64,000 bases of DNA. Origin: Bugula neritina (lineage: Eukaryota > Bryozoa > Gymnolaemata > Cheilostomatida > Bugulidae). A program made the position numbers and the translations under genes. Below the pieces are notes generated by a model. The model saw only the letters and a program-made list of their open reading frames with translations, was not told where the DNA came from and did no database searches. Location of the stretch: contig OZ037767.1 in the NCBI GenBank assembly GCA_964035545.1, positions 16,915,581 through 16,979,580 on the forward strand, written 5' to 3'. Shown here in pieces: positions 13,501-23,355 of the stretch; position 1 is the stretch's first letter; each line of letters begins with the position of its first letter.

Positions 13501-16500
13501 GATATACTGTACATAGTATTACTACTCTGTGATATACTGTATATAGTATTACTACTCTGTGATATACTGTATATAGTATTACTACTCTGTGATATACTGT
13601 ATATAGTATTACTACTCTGTGATATACTGTATATAGTAGTACTACTCTGTGATATACTGTACATAGTATTACTACTCTGTGATATACTGTATATAGTATT
13701 ACTACTCTGTGATATACTGTATATAGTATTACTACTCTGTGATATACTGTACATAGTATTACTACTCTGTGATATACTGTACATAGTATTACTACTCTGT
13801 GATATACTGTACATAGTATTACTACTCTGTGATATACTGTATGTAGTATTACTACTCTGTGATATACTGTACATAGTATTACTACTCTGTGATATACTGT
13901 ATATAGTATTACTACTCTGTGATATACTGTACATAGTATTACTACTCTGTGATATACTGTATATAGTATTACTACTCTGTGATATACTGTACATAGTATT
14001 ACTACTCTGTGATATACTGTATATAGTATTACTACTCTGTGATATACTGTATATAGTATTACTACTCTGTGATATACTGTATATAGTATTACTACTCTGT
14101 GATATACTGTATATAGTATTACTACTCTGTGATATAGTATTACTACTCTGTGATATACTGTATATAGTATTACTACTCTGTGATATACTGTATATAGTAT
14201 TACTACTCTGTGATATACTGTACATAGTATTACTACTCTGTGATATACTGTATATAGTAATACTACTCTGTACATAGTATTACTACTCTGTGATATACTG
14301 TATATAGTATTACTACTCTGTGATATACTGTATATAGTATTACTACTCTGTGATATACTGTATATAGTATTACTACTCTGTGATATACTGTACATAGTAT
14401 TACTACTCTGTGATATACTGTATGTAGTATTACTACTCTGTGATATACTGTATATAGTATTACTACTCTCTGATATACTGTACATAGTATTACTACTCTG
14501 TGATATACTGTACATAGTATTACTACTCTGTGATATACTGTACATAGTATTACTACTCTGTGATATACTGTATGTAGTATTACTACTCTGTGATATACTG
14601 TACGTAGTATTACTACTCTGTGATATACTGTACGTAGTATTACTACTCTGTGATATACTGTACATAGTATTACTACTCTGTGATATACTGTACATAGTAT
14701 TACTACTCTGTGATATGCTGTACATAGTATTACTACTCTGTGATATACTGTACATAGTATTACTACTCTGTGATATACTGTACATAGTATTACTACTCTG
14801 TGATATACTGTATATAGTATTACTACTCTGTGATATACTGTACATAGTATTACTACTCTGTGATATACTGTATATAGTATTACTACTCTGTGATATACTG
14901 TACATAGTATTACTACTCTGTGATATACTGTACATAGTATTACTACTCTGTGATATACTGTACATAGTATTACTACTCTGTGATATACTGTATATAGTAT
15001 TACTACTCTGTGATATACTGTACATAGTATTACTACTCTGTGATATACTGTATATAGTATTACTACTCTGTGATATACTGTATATAGTATTACTACTCTG
15101 TGATATACTGTATATAGTATTACTACTATGTGATATACTGTATATAGTATTACTACTATGTGATATACTGTACATAGTATTACTACTCTGTGATATACTG
15201 TACATAGTATTACTACTCTGTGATATACTGTATATAGTATTACTACTCTGTGATATACTGTATATAGTATTACTACTCTGTGATATACTGTATATAGTAT
15301 TACTACTCTGTGATATACTGTATATAATATTACTACTCTGTGATATACTGTATATAGTATTACTACTCTGTGATATACTGTATATAGTATTACTACTCTG
15401 TGATATACTGTATATAATATTACTACTCTGTGATATACTGTACATAGTATTACTACTCTGTGATATACTGTACATAGTATTACTACTCTGTGATATACTG
15501 TACATAGTATTACTACTCTGTGATATACTGTATATAGTATTACTACTCTGTGATATACTGTACATAGTATTACTACTCTGTGATATACTGTATATAGTAT
15601 TACTACTCTGTGATATACTGTATATAGTATTACTACTCTGTGATATAGTATTACTACTCTGTTAACAGCCTGGTCGCCAGCTCCAGCTCGACTATAGTGT
15701 CCAGCTCAGAAGGGTCAGATCGAAGGTCAGCTACCTACGTAGTCTCTAGACGGAGCAGCGGGTCAGAGGTCAGCTTGACTAACACAGTTAGTGACCTGAG
15801 GTCACTGACAGAACTCGAGGAAGAGAGGTAAGAATTTACCACCAGCAAGTGTAGCTGCAGGTTGGATATATATTGTGAATACTGTGCTACTGTGGGCTCT
15901 CATGTAGAATGATTGTCAGTAAAGAGACGTTACTTTCCTCACACAATTAGTATATATGAGGTGGGTGCAGTAATGGAGAAATTGAGAAAAGCTGGTGTTC
16001 TAAATTAGAAATGTAGCCTAAGGAATTGTGTTCTCACGAGAATTTCAACCTTCGCCCCAAACATAAATTTTACAATAAATTTTAAGAAAATTAGACTATC
16101 TCAATTTCTCCACTACTGCTCCTACATGTAGTATATATAGTTTGTAATGCCCTGTTGTCACTTTGTTTATTAGCTTAGCTCTCAGTCTCTCCTCCAGCCC
16201 ACCTCGCAGCCTCTCTCTCAGCCCACCTCTCAGCCTCTCTGCTCCTATACCTGACACGACACTCAGCTCTAGTCTCTCTCCAGCTTCAAGCTCGACTGTA
16301 AGGGTTGTCTCGGGTTCCGCTCGCAGCCTCGCTTTCGGTGTGGCTCGCGGATTTCAGCCAGAGACGCCATCAGCTTTGAGCTCAGCTGCGTCTCCTCCTG
16401 AAGACCAAAGTCCTCTCAATGAGTCAGTGACATATTTGGTCGATACAGCAACACACGACTCTACAGGTACACAGAGTGGTGCTCCCTCTGTACCCAACAC

Positions 16501-19500
16501 CTCCGCACTCAGAGCACCTCCACTGCTAGTCTTGAGCTCAGCTCTTGGGTCTGTGTCCAGCTCCTCAATGAGTTCAGATTGTAGTCTGGCTCAGGGAGTG
16601 ACTGCTGGCACGTTATCAGCCTTGAGCTTGGCTTACAGTTCTTCTATGAGCCTCGCTGATAGCCATGGAAGTCCACCTTCTGCTGCAACACCATCTGCCT
16701 TGAGCTTGGCTTGCAGTTCTGTCCATAGTCTCGCTGCCTCCCTTGGACACCCGCCATCTCCTGGCACACCATCTGCCTTGAGCTTGGCTTGCAGTTCTTC
16801 TATAAGCCTCACTGCCAGTCTAGGAGCTCCGCCATCTCCTGGCACTCCATCACTTTTAAGCTCGGCCGATAGCTCTGTTCTGAGCCTCGATGATAGCCAT
16901 GGAGATCCATTGGCTGCTGCAACACCAACTGTCCTGAGCTTGGCTTGTAGTTCTTCTATAAGCCTCGCCGCCAGTCTAGGAGCTCCGCCATCTCTTGGCA
17001 CTCCATCTGCCTTGAGCTTGGCATGCAGCTCTGTTCTGAGCCTTGATGATAGCCATGGATGCCCGCCATCTCCTGGTACTCCATCAATCCTTAGCTCAGC
17101 TTGCAGTTCTACTACAAGCCTCGCTGCCCCTCTAGGAGGTTCACCGTCAGCTTTAAGCTCGGCTTGTAGCTCTTCTATGAGTCTCACCTCCAGCCATGGA
17201 AGTCCTCCATCTGCTGCAACGCCATCAGTTCTGAGCTTGGCTTGCAGTTTGGTCACAAGCCTCGATGATAGTCATGGAGATCCAGCGTCTTTTGCAACAC
17301 CGTCTGCCCTGGGCTTGACTCCAAGGTCAGTTGACGAGACTGTCTCCGGCTCTTCTTCAACTTCAGCTGCCAGCCTGGGTTGTGAGTTAGAAGCCGAGAC
17401 ACCGTCTGTCTCTAGCTCGACAGCAGGAACTGAATCTTGCTACACATTGCAAGACACTCTCATCCCGACTGTTCGCCAAACACGCTCTCTCTTTTCGTGT
17501 GACACTTTCGACTGTGAGATGGATTCGTCGGCTGGGGAAATCAGTAATCATGTCTCCTCATCTCAAAAAAGTTTGCACAGGTTAGAAAGTAATATTTTTT
17601 TGTAAAATTTGTTGAGGCACTGCTAAAATAATTTTACAATTATTCCTCCTCCTATAAAAAGTGCTAGAAAACACATTTCATCAACTTTAGGGTTAAATTT
17701 GATGAAAAAAAGCTCTTCTGTCATCTAGTAGCAGCCACTTCTGTCATTTAGAAATAGCCACTTATGTGTTTAGCTACTTTCTCAGTCCCTCCATGTTATT
17801 CCTGCTACATACTTCTTATAATACATTGTACCTGACTTTACAGTGTGTCTGTGAGCGTTAGTGATAAGGCCATTCAGGCCGATCCAGTCCACCATGACGG
17901 TCCAGCCCATAAGGCCATCCAAGCTGACCCAGTTTGCCAGGCTGATTCAGCCCACAAGGCTATCCAAGCTGACCCGGTTTACCAGGCTGATCCAGCCCAC
18001 AAGGCCATCCTGGCCGATTCAGTCCACCAGGACAGTCCAGTCCACCAGGCTGATCCAGCCCACCAGGCCGGTTCAGCCCACGGTGATGTCAGACCTACTC
18101 AGAGCCACTCTACTCAGTGTGCGCACCATGCTAGTGACACGCTGTCTGCTGCTGTGCAAACTCTAGACAACAAAGTTACTGAGGAGAGGTAAGAAAACTC
18201 CATAGAAGTTTATTTGTTGTATTTTCACTTCTTCCTCCATTAATATTCATATTCCGTATTGTACATTATCTCTTCACTTCTTTCAACTTCACTTCTTTAC
18301 ACATGCATTTAGTTCAGCATTTTGACAGCGTATGCAGTGTACTACCATCATATCTCTATGCCGTTCTTCAGCCTCTTTTCTGTTTATGTTCAGCTCACCT
18401 CCAGCTGGTCCTCCGATACCAGAAGACAAAGCCAGTCCTGCTGGTCTAGACGGTAAGGTGGAGTCTCCAGTGGCTGTGCCAGGCTGCAGCAGAGAGAGGT
18501 GAGTAGCTCGTTGTGTACGGCGTAACTCAGTCTGATGTACTTCAGCTCTACAGAGCTTAGTTGTCCGTGTGGAGCCACGTTTAATATATATACTCTTGTC
18601 ATCTATAGATCTACCACTAGCCTCGCTGTCAGCCACTTCCTGTATGGTGACGGTCCGAACTCGAACCGCAGTTCTCACCTTGATTCTGTTTCCACTTCCT
18701 CTCTGGAGTCTGTCCACAGCTCGGCTCTCGGCTATACAACCACGACCAGTGTAGATGATGATTCACCTCAGCCAGATGTCCGGGGATGGACTCTCAGTCC
18801 AGTACACAGTTTCACCTTCTCTGGGAGTTCCAACTCTGAGAGTAATCATGAGACTTTCGTCAAAGAACACTGCGAGCCAAGGTTAGAACCTCACCATATG
18901 CTGTTTCCTGCCTGTATCACTTGTCAGCGTAGAGAAAGCTGCTAACAGAAAGTGTAGATAGCATAGCTTGATTCATTATTTCTCATTTTAGTACATCCAG
19001 ACCACAACCACGCTGGAGAACCCTAATGTCTGGGATGGCTGTTCCTGTTAGCAGACTCATTAGGAGGCCCGTCACCATTCCTCCCACCGTCAGGTATGTC
19101 TACCACCAAGTTATGTAACATTGTCTGGTACGTAATTTTTCTCTACAGTTGTAGTATAATTATGTCTACCACCAAGTTATGAACTCCCTTCAATGTTGAA
19201 GTGAGTTGAGTTGTAGTTGTTGTAGTTGAACTTGTTGTTATATTCTCCAGACCGGCTGCCCACGCTGTGTATGTTGGTGGAGCACCTCCAGCAGTGCAGT
19301 GTGTTACCGCTTTTCTGCCCACTCCACGGCTCTATGGAGCACAAGCCATGGGAGCTAGCTCAAGCAGAGGGTTGAATGGAGCGAGGTAGGACTAATACAT
19401 GTACAGTTTTGGTGGGAACACGTATTTCATAATAAAATAAGTCTACTGGTGTATTTGAAATGTGCTGTGTAGTAAATTATTTACGTTATAAACATAATCT

Positions 19501-20884
19501 GATTATATGTATATTATTATAATACAAACATGATCCAATTATATTCGGTCTTTTACAGCACTGTAACCCGATGCCTTTGCCGAAAGGAAGTTCCGGCAAG
19601 CTCGATGCTGAAGCGGTATAGCTCAGAGCATGTGTTTGACCTTGGCCCTTCTACTAAGAGATCGTCTGACACCTATTCCAGATCTAGTAGAAAAGGGTGA
19701 GCACATTTTCTCAACGGTGTTTACGTTTAGGATTCAGAGCTGTGAATTATAATACTTATGCTCTCCCAATATATACATCTCTAAATATAGTTGTAATCCA
19801 TCATACTGAAGTTGAGTGTAAACTTGTTCATTCTACTATGCTCATGATATATTAGTTTGAGCTGTCTACAACTACATGTCTATATTTTTAGCGCCAATCT
19901 TCTATGTTCATGTCACGGGGAGCACACCGACTGTGAAGAAAGGTAAGAATCTTAGAGTTTGCTTTCTAATGAGGGATATGTGTTGCAATGGTTGTATTTC
20001 ATTTCTACTACTGAACCTGTTATTTGTAAAGTTTTCAAGCTGTTTGTCAGCATGCATTGGAGTTATTTCCTGTTGAGGTACAGTATTGCTGTGAAATCTG
20101 AACATCAATAGAGTTTTAATACTTTAGTTTAATGCCTTTTAGTACAATCTCTGAGAGTGAGTCACTGCAAGCCTGTGCTGGAAAGGGTAAGCAGCCGGCT
20201 AAGAAACCGCTTAAAAAGGGACCTCTTAAACAAGGTTCTCTCACAAAAGGACCTCCTAAGAAGGGACTTCTCACAAAAGGACCTCCTAAGAAGGGACCTC
20301 TCAAAAACGGACCTCTTAAGAAAGGACCTCTTACAAAAGGACCTCTCCCAAAAGGACCTCCTAAGAAAGGACCTCTTAATAAAAGACCTCTTAATAAAGG
20401 ACCTCTTACAAAAGGACCTCCTAAAAAGACACAGCTTAGAAAGTCATTAACCAATGGCAGAGCACCAGCTTCCAACCGCCAAGCTGGAGGTGTTGGAAAT
20501 CGTCTGGGGCCTCCAAAAAGAGGAGCTTTTGGCAAAGCACCAAAATTAGGGGCAAAGACTCCTGTAGCTCCTAAAAGAAATGCACCTAGTTTCGGGAGCA
20601 AGCTGGGCTCACGTGCTGCAGCGTCTAAAAAGAAGCAGTCATGTCCTGATGTGTTCACCAGGCTGTCAAGTACACCTCTGCGCGGCGCACCCAGGCGGCT
20701 GAACAGCACTCCAGCTGTCAAGCCACCAGTCAAGTCAAAAACGTCTCGGCCAGCAACCTTGCTTAGTCAGCAGTCCTCTTCTGCCCCACAGCGCAAGATG
20801 AGGCAGTTGAATGCCTCGAAAGCATCGGCTGATGATCCAAAGAAGCGTTGTCTAGTGCTGAAACAGCGCATCCGCAAATCATAG
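7501..20884 (+). CDS. 18-exon gene, every intron phase 2; disordered Ser/Pro/Lys-rich protein of unknown function
   Basis: Joined coding exons: 7501-7562, 7936-8040, 8607-8738, 8921-9028, 9287-9586, 9811-9942, 10080-10247, 10506-10592, 15669-15827, 16174-17580, 17844-18188, 18394-18498, 18609-18881, 18992-19093, 19251-19385, 19559-19696, 19892-19942, 20143-20884. They sum to 4551 nt, a 1516-residue protein plus stop, open throughout. Every junction has GT-AG borders and lies after the second base of a codon; 15 of 17 interrupt an AG|N (Ser/Arg) codon. No transmembrane segment, signal peptide or known domain is visible. The protein has basic patches, a Ser-rich 26-residue repeat, a His/Asp/Pro repeat and a Lys-Gly-Pro C-terminal repeat, suggesting an intrinsically disordered nuclear or cytoskeletal protein (inference). 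The ATG at 7501 is chosen because it has a fair context (ccaccagccATG), follows an acceptor, and the same exon recurs in paralogues. Splicing is predicted by eye, not by transcript data. Confidence 0.75.
7936..8040 (+). CDS. Main gene exon 2
   Basis: 105 nt, residues 21-55, Ser/His/Glu-rich (SAQSNCSVFTSHG at the start). The acceptor is cacttcag and the donor gtagga. The first half is nearly identical in copies A and D; the second half diverges sharply. Confidence 0.75.
8098..8600 (+). repeat. 17-bp pyrimidine-rich minisatellite at the 3' end of intron 2
   Basis: About 29 near-perfect units of ctgttctacctccatct run up to the acceptor of exon 3. The stretch 8076-8604 contains no AG dinucleotide, so the whole array acts as an extended polypyrimidine/AG-free zone. 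The unit shares acctccatct with exon 3 itself (8611-8620). Because 17 is not a multiple of 3 and there is no stop, all three + frames are open, giving false ORFs of 79 to 223 codons. Confidence 0.9.
8607..8738 (+). CDS. Main gene exon 3 (basic RKKPRRPQR patch)
   Basis: 132 nt, residues 56-99. It carries a dense basic patch (PRRKKPRRPQR), a plausible nuclear-localisation type signal, and the motif TPFTISPVRRAARE. Exon 6 has the same length and repeats the FTISP motif, pointing to exon duplication. Broken copies of this exon lie at 661, 51263, 52395, 52518, 55532, 56599 and 58086; an open copy lies at 56153-56284. Confidence 0.8.
8921..9028 (+). CDS. Main gene exon 4
   Basis: 108 nt, residues 100-135, containing TDVGVEAGVEVSCQATQCIQ. 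The acceptor is ctgtatgtag, one of several tgtatatag-type sites in the preceding intron, so a slightly different start is possible. Decayed relatives lie at about 51125, 51518, 52720, 55390, 55965 and 56411. Confidence 0.7.
9042..9280. repeat. 20-bp minisatellite in intron 4
   Basis: About 11-12 units of tagtatactgagatacctgt, with gatag/gttag variants, lie between exons 4 and 5 and end just before the acceptor of exon 5. Confidence 0.85.
9287..9586 (+). CDS. Main gene exon 5
   Basis: 300 nt, residues 136-235. It begins with CVDRSVQCATTSQAPASQHS, similar in style to exon 4 (VEVSCQATQCIQ), and continues into a Ser/Arg/Lys region and a more hydrophobic end. The donor is ACT|GTAAGT, so this is one of two exons not ending in AG. 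Relatives without an open frame lie at about 49118-49360 and 53386-53628. Confidence 0.7.
9704..9777 (+). pseudogene. tRNA-like relic in intron 5
   Basis: 74 nt containing ccgtagtgtattggttaa, which resembles a tRNA D-arm/A box, then cttgcaa (anticodon-loop-like) and gtttcactccc (degenerate B box). The acceptor and anticodon stems do not pair well, so this is a tRNA pseudogene or a tRNA-derived SINE head, not a working tRNA. Confidence 0.3.
9811..9942 (+). CDS. Main gene exon 6 (second FTISP exon)
   Basis: 132 nt, residues 236-279. It contains RSAFTISPLRNSESRR, parallel to the TPFTISPVRRAARE of exon 3 in an exon of equal length. The acceptor is gacttgcag and the donor gtacga. Confidence 0.7.
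10080..10247 (+). CDS. Main gene exon 7
   Basis: 168 nt, residues 280-335. Ser/Thr-rich with scattered Trp and Arg. The acceptor is ctattacag and the donor gtaagg. Confidence 0.65.
10506..10592 (+). CDS. Main gene exon 8
   Basis: 87 nt, residues 336-364, ending ELDTEEVFREK. The acceptor is tctctccag and the donor gtaaga. The following intron holds the 5 kb 30-bp array. Decayed exon 8 copies at about 1131, 49550, 53818 and 58550 are each followed by one 30-bp-like unit. Confidence 0.65.
10642..15661. repeat. 5-kb, 30-bp minisatellite filling intron 8
   Basis: About 167 units of gtgatatactgtatatagta plus ttactactct. The main variant site is tatata/tacata; rare variants are ctctct, agtagt, agtataa and ataata. 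Variants recur at fixed spacings (e.g. 240 bp at 10741/10981, 90 bp near 12390/12480, 270 bp near 13370/13640), showing higher-order repeat units. A few shortened units occur near 14134, 14265 and 15645. The unit length is a multiple of 3 and lacks stops in some frames, so frames of up to 1640 codons are open on both strands; these are not genes. Confidence 0.95.
15669..15827 (+). CDS. Main gene exon 9
   Basis: 159 nt, residues 365-417. Ser-rich with Arg pairs, ending in LTELEEE. It begins eight bases after the last unit of the 30-bp array, at the acceptor gttaacag, so the array reaches the splice site. Confidence 0.65.
16174..17580 (+). CDS. Main gene exon 10: large Ser-rich exon with 26-residue repeats
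   Basis: 1407 nt, residues 418-886. An opening Ser/Pro/Leu tract (SPPRSLSLSPPLS) is followed at 16616-17303 by nine imperfect 26-residue units of the type SALSLACSSS.SLA.S.G.PPS..TP; the seventh lacks five residues. A less repetitive Ser/Thr region ends the exon. The sequence is low in charge and predicted disordered. The reverse strand of the repeat is also open for 207 codons, a by-product of the 78-bp period. A partial, decayed relative lies at 48340-48480. Confidence 0.8.
17844..18188 (+). CDS. Main gene exon 11: KAIQADPVxQADPAH repeats
   Basis: 345 nt, residues 887-1001. Short repeats of the type AHKAIQADPV.QADPAH, degenerating into HQADPAHQAGSAH, arise from ~57-bp and shorter tandem duplications. 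The acceptor is gactttacag and the donor gtaaga. A second frame is also open over much of it, but only this frame fits the phase-2 chain. Confidence 0.75.
18394..18498 (+). CDS. Main gene exon 12
   Basis: 105 nt, residues 1002-1036. Pro/Gly-rich (SPPAGPPIPEDKASPAG). The acceptor is tatgttcag and the donor gtgagt. Confidence 0.65.
18609..18881 (+). CDS. Main gene exon 13
   Basis: 273 nt, residues 1037-1127. Ser/Thr/His-rich. Its opening TTSLAVSH resembles the SLA.S.G core of the exon 10 repeat. The acceptor is catctatag and the donor gttaga. Confidence 0.65.
18992..19093 (+). CDS. Main gene exon 14
   Basis: 102 nt, residues 1128-1161. Arg/Pro-rich (SRLIRRPVTIPPT). The acceptor is ctcattttag and the donor gtatgt. 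Confidence 0.65.
19251..19385 (+). CDS. Main gene exon 15
   Basis: 135 nt, residues 1162-1206. Small and hydrophobic residues (AAHAVYVGGAPPAVQC), unlike the rest of the protein. The acceptor is tattctccag and the donor gtagga. Confidence 0.6.
19559..19696 (+). CDS. Main gene exon 16
   Basis: 138 nt, residues 1207-1252. Contains CLCRKEVPASSMLKRYSSEH and a closing Ser/Arg run. It ends in GG rather than AG, but the phase is still 2. Confidence 0.6.
19892..19942 (+). CDS. Main gene exon 17 (51-nt micro-exon)
   Basis: 51 nt, residues 1253-1269, Cys/His-rich (ANLLCSCHGEHTDCEE). The acceptor is tatttttag and the donor gtaaga. Its frame joins correctly on both sides, which supports it in spite of its size. 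Confidence 0.55.
20143..20884 (+). CDS. Main gene terminal exon 18: Lys-Gly-Pro pentamer repeats, stop codon
   Basis: Residues 1270-1516. After a short acidic lead (SESESL) come fifteen pentamers of the type KKGPL/TKGPP (about residues 1294-1368; 15-bp DNA period). A Lys/Arg/Ala/Pro-rich tail then runs to the TAG at 20882-20884. The net charge is strongly basic, as in proteins that bind nucleic acid or microtubules (inference only). Opposite-strand and shifted frames over the repeat are shadows of the 15-bp period. Confidence 0.8.
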
Positions 20885-21130
20885 TCTCCCGAACTTCTCA
20901 GTCCAAGTTGTTTGGTGGTAGACTGTTGTTGGTTGCAGTTTTCCCTGTGTAGTGTGTCTCATTGTGCAGGTGGAATACAATGTATCTCATCCATTGATGT
21001 CTCTGATTCTGTTGGCTTGTACAGCCGCTACTTCTACTTTTACTGCTACTACTATTACTACTGCGCACACTACTCAGTACACTAAGCCTGAGGATGACTG
21101 GATCATCAATAAAGAGCTGGACTCTACAAA
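20885..21130 (+). terminator. 3' UTR and poly(A) signal of the main gene
   Basis: AATAAA at 21108-21113 lies 224 nt after the stop codon, in a T-rich region. It is the nearest canonical signal. Confidence 0.6.
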
Positions 21131-21370
21131 TACAGCAAACCTCTGAACGACGTGAATGGTTCATCTACTAAGGGTGGATGCGCCTCGTCCCGTAGTGATG
21201 CTGTGGTTTACCAGGCACATCAAGACGGTCATCTGATTACTGGTTCTTGAGAAATGATCAGATAGCTAGGTAGAGACACCAAACTCTGCAGCTGACCAAC
21301 ATTTCTCATTCTCTCCTCTTTCGGCACATTTTCTTTCGCTATTCAAACCTTTATGTCTTCTTTTCTCTAG

Positions 21371-23123
21371 TTGAATTTGACTGATGATCTATTGGTAAAG
21401 GTAAGCTTTTCTCTAAATTTTAAAACATAATTTTCTGTTTGTCTCTTTTTATAGAAACGCCACCTCTTACTGCTGATTACAAAACATGCATTTCGGTCAA
21501 TTGCAAGAATTACTAATTCACAGATATAAAGGGTTAAATACTAAAGCTTGATGTAAACCGCAATCCATTTTTCTTTCTTAACAGAAACAGGCCGACTATG
21601 CATATTTTATTAATAAATTATAGATTTTATTGTAGATTTATTTCGGAAGAATGAATATCACACTAAGGCTGGTGACCTCACATATTTGGCTGAGTTGAAT
21701 GAAGATTATTCTCTGGAATAGTTTCACACCTCAAGACTTTACAGAAGAAACAAACAAACCTTCTGTTGAGAACTTCTTTCTGTTATGCAAACGTCTGAAT
21801 ATTCATCACTCAAGATCACAATTGCACCTGAAATTCTGAATTTCAAGCTGACTGCAATACTGACTCAAGCTTGGCAGTGTTCAGGTAAGTTTTTTTTAAT
21901 ATTTCTTTTTTTTAATTATCTACATCGTGACTGAGTGAAATTTAGTTGAGATAGTTTTTTCTAATTTTTTTTTAGCCATAAATGATTACCAATATACTAA
22001 GTTCAATATTTATGCACACTTTTCATCATCATTACCTATTCTGTTATTGAATCTTGTAGATGATACAAACCCTTGTAAGGCTGGTAAAACACTTCCAGAT
22101 GTGTATTGGATGAGCTACATATTCTTCATTCTCTACTCTGTATGTTGACATTCACACATCTACATCTTAGTAAACTGAAGAGTAGTTTATTAGTGGATCT
22201 TCTTAGAACTCCTCTACAATAAATACTCAGCTGGACACACCATGTCTTTCACTGTTGGTCAGATGACTCCAAAACTCTACATAAAAGTGAGTCCTTCTTC
22301 TATATTCTCTTAGCATTTTGTTTCTTGACTTCCTATAATATCTGGTTAGACGGTCTCTCAGCATGTTTCTGTCAGTGTTTTTAAATGCATACTTTTTAAC
22401 CTTTCTCTCCTATCATGCATAGAACTTTCTTTTAAAGGTTGTTGATACAATTTTTAGAGATTAGTTTAATTTCTGCACCTAATAGACATATTAAATATTA
22501 TAGATGGTGATATCACTTGTTGGCTGGTACAATACTACATTGTTAGTGGATTCTCAACTCTGCATCTCTCCTGGATTTCAAGTAGACGAAGCAGTATTTT
22601 ACTTCTCAAAACATTTACTAGATTGCATTTCTCAATGAGCCAACAGAACATGTCTCCAATTCTTATGTTAGAATTTGGGGATGGAAGAATTTAGGCTGGT
22701 GTTGAGTCAGATGTGGATCATCTTACTAACATAGAACATTCTATTCCACTAGAGCAATGGTGAGTTTGTGAAATTCTTCTAAAGAACTGTGATCTGCTGT
22801 GAGGACAAACTTGTGTAAGCATTCAATGGCAATAGTTGACGTAATTCTTTCAAGAGTTAAAGTTGCTGTGGTAAATGATTATTATTATGTTATGATGGTT
22901 TTTGCAGAGTCTCTCACGGAATCTATGTTGAGGACAATATCACTTGTCTGACTGGTACAATCACTGATAGATGATGATTATAACAGCTGATGATTCCACT
23001 TTCTTCTCCTTATAACTGTCTGGATTCTATAAATAGACTGACACAGATATCTGCTGGTCTCAGAGTCTTTCCACTGACAACTCTATTCACAGTTTAACTT
23101 CTTCATATCTTGTTATAATATAG
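21371..23123 (+). other. Block 1 of splice-competent exon-like modules (M1-M5)
   Basis: Five segments are each bounded by a good acceptor and donor: 21371-21400 (30 nt), 21636-21884, 22060-22286, 22504-22759 and 22908-23123. Each has a counterpart or relative in block 2 (30890-35273). Several begin with a shared motif around ggctggtaaaacacttcc. No frame is open across a whole module or from one to the next. Single frames do stay open for 50-60 codons (e.g. the module at 22504), and a W-L-V-K/Q motif recurs, so they may be decayed duplicated coding exons or exons of a non-coding transcript. They start 260 nt beyond the main gene's poly(A) signal. Confidence 0.5.
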
Positions 23124-23355
23124 GTGAGTTTATGTAGTAGCAGATAAGGCACAATTTAATTTCTCTCATTTCCATTATCATTGCACAATGGTCAGGCTGT
23201 CTATAAGTTTGACTATGGAAATGTATTATAAATTCTATTAGAAACTCTTTACAGATATTTATATCTTGGGCAGGCACTTCAGTAATACAATATTAAGCTA
23301 GTTAGTATCAAACAGGTTTAAAAGTAGCTTATATAGTTTGAGTTGTCTACAGTAT

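Noticed and set aside
10643-15565. 1640-codon open frame on the - strand, plus 994- to 1009-codon frames on both strands
   Set aside because: They arise from a 30-bp unit without stops in those frames; the region is a tandem array inside an intron with splice sites on both sides.
10642-15661. CRISPR-like or centromeric satellite reading of the 30-bp array
   Set aside because: Units are head to tail without spacers, so not CRISPR, and a 5-kb array bounded by exons of one gene is an intronic minisatellite rather than a centromere.
16633-17256. 207-codon frame antisense to exon 10
   Set aside because: It is the reverse of the 78-bp coding repeat; no start context, neighbour or independent support.
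20116-20733. 205-codon antisense frame over exon 18
   Set aside because: Shadow of the 15-bp KGP repeat; the + frame fits the splice chain and ends at a stop followed by a poly(A) signal.
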